A DNA stretch of 64,000 bases from assembly GCA_036796975.1 (NCBI GenBank), contig DAIRBY010000010.1:7970-71969 (forward strand), written 5' to 3'. Origin of the DNA: UBA8190 sp003453695. GTDB lineage: Bacteria > Actinomycetota > Acidimicrobiia > Acidimicrobiales > UBA8190. Positions 59,326-64,000 of this stretch are shown one piece after another (the stretch's first letter is position 1; every line of letters starts with the position of its first letter). The notes under the pieces are model-generated. The model saw only the letters and a program-made list of their open reading frames with translations, made no database searches and was not told the origin of the DNA. The translations under genes and the position numbers were made by a program.

Positions 59326-60570
59326 TCACACGGCGCGAAGTGCCTCGAGCGGAGAGAGCCGGGCCGCTCGCATGGCCGGGTAGACGCCCGCCACCGCCCC
59401 GACCGCCAAGGCGGCGAAGAGGGCGGCGCCGAGGTCGGTGACGGGCACCGTGGTGCTCCAGTGGCGCGCCGCCGAATAGACGGCGGTGGCGAAGGCGCCG
59501 ATGGCGGCACCGGCCGCTCCACCGAGACCGGCCAGGAGCACGGACTCGGCCACGAACTGCATGGCGACGTGGACGCGCCGAGCGCCGAGGGCCCGGCGCA
59601 GCCCGATCTCCCCCCGACGCTCGAGCACGGAGATGACCATCACGTTGGCCACGCCCACCCCCCCCACCACCAAGGCCACGGTGCCCAAGGCGAGGAACAG
59701 GCTCTCGAAGGCGGCCGAGGCGTCGGCGCGGGCGACGAGCGCATCGGAGGGGTTGGCCACCGTCACGTCCTGGGGTGCCGCCGGATCGGCCGTGGCGGCC
59801 AGCACGGAGGACACCGCATCGACGGTGGTGGGATCGGCTCGTACGTAGATCTCCGCCGGCGAGCCATCGGCCCTGAGCAGTTGTTCGGCGATCGGGTAGC
59901 CGACGAGGGCGCTCAGGTCGAGCTCGGGGGCGAGGGCCAGTGGTCGGAGGATGCCGACCACTGAGAACTGGTGCCGTCCCAGCCACACCTCGATCGAGCC
60001 GTCGGCCCTGTCCACACCGAGGGCCTGCGCCGCCTGTGCACCGAGGACGACGGCGGGAAGGTGCTCGGAGGCGGCATTGAGGAACCGGCCGGCCGCCAAG
60101 TGGCCTTGCAGGGTGGCCAGCAGGGTGTCCTCGGCGGCGTAGACGGCGATGCCGTTGGTGTTGGCAGAGGAGATCCGGTCGTTTCGGAACACGTGCACGT
60201 CGGGCGCCACGTCGCCGATGGCCGACGTGGCGAGGACGGGTCCCACCCGCCTGACCATGGCGGGCGCCGTGCGCGGCAGGGTGGTACCGGGGCCCGAGAA
60301 GGCCTGTCCGGGGGAGACAGTGAGCAGGTTGGTCCCGAGCGCGTCGATCTCGGCGATCAACTGGGCGCGCGACGAGGTCGATATGCCGAGGACGGCCACC
60401 ACCGTGGCAGCGCCGAGGGCGACGCCGGCTGCCGAGAGGACGGTGCGCACCGGACGCCCGCCCAGGCCACCGGCGGCCAGTCCCCATGCGTCGGCGATCC
60501 GCAGCCGGCTGCGGACGGCCGGGTGCGCCTGACGACCCCATCGGCTCCGGGAAGCGAACGTCGCGCTCAT
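59326..60570 (-). CDS. MacB-type ABC transporter permease
   Basis: A 414-residue protein with an N-terminal helix (TVLSAAGVALGAATVVAVLGI), a large external domain, and three C-terminal helices with GGVGVANVMVISVLERRGEIGLRRALGARR, the FtsX/MacB signature. It appears intact. It would work with the ATPase and adaptor encoded just upstream, both of which are broken, so it may be an orphan remnant. The ATG overlaps the ATPase stop as ATGA. Confidence 0.87.
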   Translation of the reverse strand: MSATFASRSRWGRQAHPAVRSRLRIADAWGLAAGGLGGRPVRTVLSAAGVALGAATVVAVLGISTSSRAQLIAEIDALGTNLLTVSPGQAFSGPGTTLPRTAPAMVRRVGPVLATSAIGDVAPDVHVFRNDRISSANTNGIAVYAAEDTLLATLQGHLAAGRFLNAASEHLPAVVLGAQAAQALGVDRADGSIEVWLGRHQFSVVGILRPLALAPELDLSALVGYPIAEQLLRADGSPAEIYVRADPTTVDAVSSVLAATADPAAPQDVTVANPSDALVARADASAAFESLFLALGTVALVVGGVGVANVMVISVLERRGEIGLRRALGARRVHVAMQFVAESVLLAGLGGAAGAAIGAFATAVYSAARHWSTTVPVTDLGAALFAALAVGAVAGVYPAMRAARLSPLEALRAV

Positions 60571-61231
60571 GGGGGCGATCCCGGCCCCGGCCCGACGTCC
60601 GCCTCCACGGCCCCGTCGCGCAGGCGGACGACCCGGGGCAGTGCTTCGGACACCTCGGGGTTGTGGGTTACGACGACGATCGTGGTGCCCCGGGCGTTGA
60701 TCTCGAACAGCAGCTGGAGGATGCCTGCGCCCTGTGCCGAGTCGACGTTCCCCGTCGGTTCGTCGGCCAGGATGATCGCCGGACGGCCCACCAGGGCCCG
60801 GGCGATGGCGGCGCGCTGGCACTCCCCGCCCGAGAGCTCAGGGGGCCGGTGACCGGCACGGTGGCGCGCCGGCGTTCGGCCAGCGAGACGCCCCGGTACA
60901 GCAGTCCGCAGGCGGCGTTGTCGAGAGCGGACAGATGCGGCACGAGGAAGAACTGTTGGAACACGAAGCCGATGCCGTAGGCACGTACGGCGGAGAGCTC
61001 GGAGTCCGACAGGTGACCGACGGCCCGCCCGCCCACATCGACCTGGCCCGAAGTGGGGCGTTCGAGGGTACCCGCCACGGAGAGCAACGTCGACTTCCCC
61101 GAGCCCGACGGCCCGACCACGGCCACGAATTCGCCGACGTCCACGGTGAGCGACACCGAGCGCAGTGCGTGCACCGGCGGTGCGCCGCCGTACTCCTTGC
61201 TCACCTCCCTGAGCGCCAGGGCGGCGGTCAC
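60567..61231 (-). pseudogene. ABC transporter ATPase (MacB/LolD type), frameshifted
   Basis: The first frame gives a good N-terminal half: VVGPSGSGKSTLLSVAGTLERP (Walker A), the Q-loop FVFQQFFLVP, and ALDNAACGLLYRGVSLAERRR. Near 60850-60870 this frame loses meaning. The second half continues in another frame: ELSGGECQRAAIARAL (signature) and IILADEPTGNVDS (Walker B), to the stop at 60567. Compared with the family, about 11 residues of linking helix are missing. This implies a deletion of roughly 34 bases that breaks the frame, unless it is an assembly error. Confidence 0.85.
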
Positions 61232-62334
61232 TGCGCCACCACCACCTTGGTGCCGGCCTCGATCCCCTCCCCGGCCACCTGCACCTGCGTCCCGGTGAAG
61301 ACGCCGGTGGTCACACCGACCAGGTGGTGCGCTCCCGTCGGCCCCACGACTTCGACTCCGTAACCCCCGCCCGCCAGGGCGAGCAGCGCCGAGATGGGCA
61401 CGGCCAGGACGTCCCGGGCCGACTGGACGGTGAGCTACACCTGCACGGCGATGCCGCTCCCCTGCCCCGTCGCAGCGGGGTGGTCCGGCGTGACGGTGGC
61501 CAGCGCCACCACCTGGGGCTGACTCGATCCGCCGTTGCCGCCTGCGGGCGACGAGGAGCCACCGGATCCCGAGCCGCTCCCCGGGGGCGGGGCCACGACG
61601 GAGCTGACCGTGCCTGTCGTCCTGCTCTCGTCGGGGAGGACGATTCCCACGTTGTCGCCGACGGTGACGGTGGGAAGGTCGGGGGTGAGCGGGACCGATA
61701 CCACCCGATCGGCGGTGGTGACCTCGAGCGGCGACTGGCCGTCGGAGGCCGTCTGTCCGACGGCCACGCTCGGGGCCCCGATGCGCACGGTGCCAGCGAG
61801 AAAGGCGATCTGTCCCAAGGGGATCTCTCCGGTGGCCGCCATCCCCACCGAGCTTTGCCAGCGCTCCACGGCCTGGACCGTGGCGTCGTCGAAGTGCCCG
61901 GTGGCGGAGCTGAACAAGCCGTGGGCATCACCCAGAGCGACCAGGTTGGACTGGAGCTGGGCGACGTCAGGGCCGTCGGCCATGGCAGGAGCGAAGGGCC
62001 GCCATGCCGGCGTGGTTCCTGTCATGAGCACGACGGGGCTGTTGTCGACCCGGTAGAGCACGCCTCCCGGCCGGACCGTGGTGGCGGGGTCGGGAAGTTC
62101 CGTGTACGTGCCGCGCAAGCGGTTCACCAGCGGATCGGTGGGGGCGTATCCAAGGGTCCCCTCGGTGAGCTGCGTCTCGTCCAGGTCGGTCCGCGCCACG
62201 GTCGCCGTGGTCGTGGGAAGGGGCCGCGGTGTCGCCGTAGCCGAGGGTCCGCCCACCACGGCGATCGACAGCGCCGCGCCGACCGCCGCCGCCGCCGCCA
62301 GCAGGCCCACGGCTGTGAGCAGCCGGCTCCTCAC
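61228..62334 (-). pseudogene. Membrane-fusion (MacA-like) adaptor with a premature TAG
   Basis: The reading frame runs from the GTG at 62334 (signal anchor LLTAVGLLAAAAAVGAAL; a peptidoglycan-binding-like segment VAQLQSNLVALGDAHG; a beta-barrel region) to an in-frame TAG at 61435-61437, codon 300. The same frame then continues for about 68 sensible codons (LTVQSARDVLAVPISALLAL, GVFTGTQVQVAGEGIEAG) to the expected TGA overlapping the ATPase start. The stop removes the final adaptor domain. A single base change from GAG or CAG would explain it. Confidence 0.85.
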
Positions 62335-62921
62335 GGCCCGGTCCCGCCGTCGTGCACTCCGGCCGGCAGGAGATGCCGACAGGTGCTGTCAGCGGCGCGG
62401 AACTGTGGCGAGTACCGGCCGAAATCGTTGTTGATGCCCGGAACATTGCCGAGGTTCAGCTGCCCCATCGGACCCGGGTCGAGCATGGGGATCTGATGGG
62501 CCCGCATGCACTCCGCGTACCGGGTGAGCCCCGGCAGCCACGACGCCAGCTGCTGTTGGGCGTGCGCCTGTTTCATCTGGGCGACGGGAGCGATGATGTG
62601 GTTGCAGGCGGCCAGCCCGGCGTTGGTGCTCGGCCCCGGCGGCGGGATCTCGATGCTGAGGCCTTGGTGACCCGGCCGGTGCACGGGGTCAGGCTCGTTG
62701 ATCCCGTGGGCCCGGAGGCAGCGGGCGAACTCCACGAAGAGCCGGTCGGACCGGGCCACCGAAAGCGGCCCGCTCGCCTGGGAGGCGGCAGCGTGCCCCG
62801 GCAGGCTGGCCACCGACGGCGACGCTCGCCCGGACGAACACGCTGCGGTGACCAAGCCCGCCATGCCGAGGCAGGCGAGCCCGACGGCCATGTTCCGGGT
62901 TCGAAGAAGTGAGACCCCCAT
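62331..62921 (-). CDS. Small lipoprotein with two CxRAHG-type repeats
   Basis: A 196-residue lipoprotein. The signal ends in a lipobox (LVTAACSSG). Two similar motifs occur, FARCLRAHGINEPDP and YAECMRAHQIPMLDP, of the kind found in actinobacterial lipoproteins next to MacAB-like exporters. The function is unknown; it may bind the exported substrate. ATG at 62921 has GGGAGG 4 bases upstream. The stop overlaps the adaptor start as GTGA, so it leads the decaying export operon. Confidence 0.78.
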   Translation of the reverse strand: MGVSLLRTRNMAVGLACLGMAGLVTAACSSGRASPSVASLPGHAAASQASGPLSVARSDRLFVEFARCLRAHGINEPDPVHRPGHQGLSIEIPPPGPSTNAGLAACNHIIAPVAQMKQAHAQQQLASWLPGLTRYAECMRAHQIPMLDPGPMGQLNLGNVPGINNDFGRYSPQFRAADSTCRHLLPAGVHDGGTGP

Positions 62922-63142
62922 GCGACCTCCCTCATGTGGCGAGTCGTTCGCTCGTGGTCCTACGCCTCGACACCTTGCACGGGTCCAACCCGGGCTTCGT
63001 CGGCACGTCGGCGCGCCGGCCGGCGCCCGCCCTTGGACGGGCAGTCGGTGTGGCGTCAGCGGATGAGCACCGGCCACGCCCGCGACGCGATCGCCTCGTC
63101 ATGTCAGGCCGGTGCAAGGTCGGGTGGGGCAGGATTGAGCTG

Positions 63143-63796
63143 GTGAGGGTGCTCGTCATCGAGGACCAGGTCGACCTGGCCGACGACATCGTCGAGGGGC
63201 TGCGCGACCAGGGCATGGCCGCCGACCTCGCCTACGACGGAGCCAGCGGGCTCGAGAAGGCGCTTCTCAACCACTACGACGTCGTCGTCCTCGACCGCGA
63301 CCTTCCCAAGGTGCACGGCGACGCCGTCTGCACGGCGATGGCCGGGGCGCGATCAGAGGCCCGAATCCTCATGCTCACCGCCGCCAAGGGAGTGGAGGAG
63401 CGCGTCGAAGGGCTGAATCTGGGCGCCGACGACTACCTGCCCAAGCCGTTCGCATTCACGGAGTTGGTGGCACGGGTGCGCGCCCTGGGCCGGCGGAGCC
63501 CGCCCGCTCCCCCGGTCGCCACCCGGGGCGACATCGTCTTCGACCGGGCCCGGCGCCGGGTGAGCCGAGGCGGGAGGCCGATCTCGCTCACGCGCAAGGA
63601 GCTGGCCGTGCTCGAAGTGCTCCTCGTGGCCGACGGCGCCGTCGTGAGCGCCGAGAGCCTGCTGGAGCGGGTGTGGGACGAGCACACCGACCCGTTCAGC
63701 CAGGCAGTCACCGTGACGATCGCCAGGCTGCGGCGAAAGCTCGGTGCCCCCGACCCCATCGAGACGCTCGTGGGATCGGGCTATCGGTTGCGATGA
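63143..63796 (+). CDS. OmpR-family response regulator
   Basis: A 217-residue two-domain regulator. The receiver domain has VLVIEDQVDLAD (acidic pocket), the phosphorylated Asp in VVVLDRDLPKV and the Lys in YLPKPFAF. The winged helix has ISLTRKELAVLEVLL and VTVTIARLRRKLG. GTG at 63143 has AGGA 8 bases upstream. It diverges from the lipoprotein/export operon and probably controls it. The sensor kinase gene overlaps its stop. Confidence 0.93.
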   Translation: MRVLVIEDQVDLADDIVEGLRDQGMAADLAYDGASGLEKALLNHYDVVVLDRDLPKVHGDAVCTAMAGARSEARILMLTAAKGVEERVEGLNLGADDYLPKPFAFTELVARVRALGRRSPPAPPVATRGDIVFDRARRRVSRGGRPISLTRKELAVLEVLLVADGAVVSAESLLERVWDEHTDPFSQAVTVTIARLRRKLGAPDPIETLVGSGYRLR

Positions 63797-64000
63797 CCTT
63801 GGCGAGCGCTGTCGGCTGGATCCGCGCCAGACTTCCCCAGACGGTCCGCGTGCGGCTGTCGTTGCTGTACGCGGGTCTGTTCCTGGCGGCGGGGACGCTG
63901 TTGCTGGCGCTGACCTATGCCCTCGTGGCGGGCATCCTTCCGAGCCCGGCGAGCGTCCCCGCCAGCCAGCGGGTGAAGGCGATCACTCTTTGCAAAGCCG
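63793..64000 (+). CDS. Sensor histidine kinase, N-terminal fragment (runs off the window)
   Basis: ATG at 63793 overlaps the response-regulator stop as ATGA. The 69 visible codons encode a basic start, RVRLSLLYAGLFLAAGTLLL (first membrane helix) and the beginning of an external loop. This is the usual N-terminus of an actinobacterial OmpR-paired histidine kinase; the catalytic domains lie beyond the window. Confidence 0.8.
   Translation, partial: MTLASAVGWIRARLPQTVRVRLSLLYAGLFLAAGTLLLALTYALVAGILPSPASVPASQRVKAITLCKA

Noticed and set aside
1..64000. Prophage, transposase, integrase, integron or rRNA genes.
   Set aside because: No such proteins, terminal inverted repeats or rRNA sequence were recognised on either strand.

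Overview
The window is a high-GC stretch (about 70% by eye) that is densely packed with protein genes. It contains many GTG starts, many 4-base GTGA/ATGA stop-start overlaps, one tRNA gene and no rRNA, prophage or CRISPR array. The organism is very probably an uncultured member of the Actinomycetota, possibly Acidimicrobiia. Supporting signs are two tiny ribosomal proteins known from actinobacteria (bS22 and bL37), a mycobacterial-type CYP51/CYP123/ferredoxin locus, a luciferase-like oxidoreductase of the F420-using kind, and TAGNNT -10 boxes lying 7-10 bases upstream of start codons, which suggests leaderless mRNAs. A run of 10 Ns at 24558-24567 marks a scaffold gap, so this is a draft, probably metagenomic, assembly.

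Layout. 1-8,000: a Cys-rich small protein, a frameshifted small gene, tRNA-Gln, a VOC protein, and a minus-strand housekeeping run (ychF, a DUF192 gene, rsmI, metG, tatD, rsmA, ispE). The two tiny ribosomal-protein genes sit in plus-strand gaps here. 8,000-17,200: a glycerophosphodiesterase and a PfkB kinase diverge from an M1 aminopeptidase, a GDT1-type transporter and a methyltransferase. These face a glycosyltransferase/methyltransferase/alpha-barrel protein operon. 17,300-20,430: a soluble MgtE-like CBS protein followed by an Nramp-related transporter whose metal site looks like the magnesium-transporting type. 20,440-27,100: a deacetylase/MFS/MarR operon, a NifU-like protein, a thiolase gene broken by the assembly gap, a ketoacyl-synthase III, a nucleotidyltransferase and an acylphosphatase. 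27,100-33,350: an unexplained 480-base convergent gap with a phased repeat, a giant LuxR-type regulator with a small membrane protein, an SRPBCC protein, a hemerythrin and a cation exchanger.

33,470-41,790: the 5-oxoprolinase set pxpA/pxpBC, a methyltransferase, and a zinc regulon. In the regulon, Zur and an FTR1-like membrane protein diverge from a four-gene zinc ABC importer across a perfect 13-base palindrome. 41,800-48,700: a seven-gene minus operon (unknown protein, TetR, CYP123-like, SDR, CYP51, ferredoxin, NTF2-like) diverges from a dehydrogenase/carboxymuconolactone-decarboxylase pair, with a perfect TetR-type palindrome between them. The gene order resembles the cyp51 region of mycobacteria. 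48,750-59,200: an F420-type oxidoreductase, a phosphoketolase-acetate kinase operon, a secreted lipase, a Tat-exported phosphoesterase, an aldo/keto reductase and a large acyl-CoA dehydrogenase. 59,300-64,000: a MacAB-like export system whose ATPase is frameshifted and whose adaptor carries an in-frame TAG, next to a lipoprotein and a divergent two-component system that runs off the end.

The most interesting points are the probable Mg2+-type Nramp/MgtE-sensor pair, the zinc regulon with an extra FTR1-like gene, the conserved P450 locus with its operator, the repeat-generated alanine insert in MetRS, the decaying export operon, and the foreign MocR fragment at the scaffold gap.
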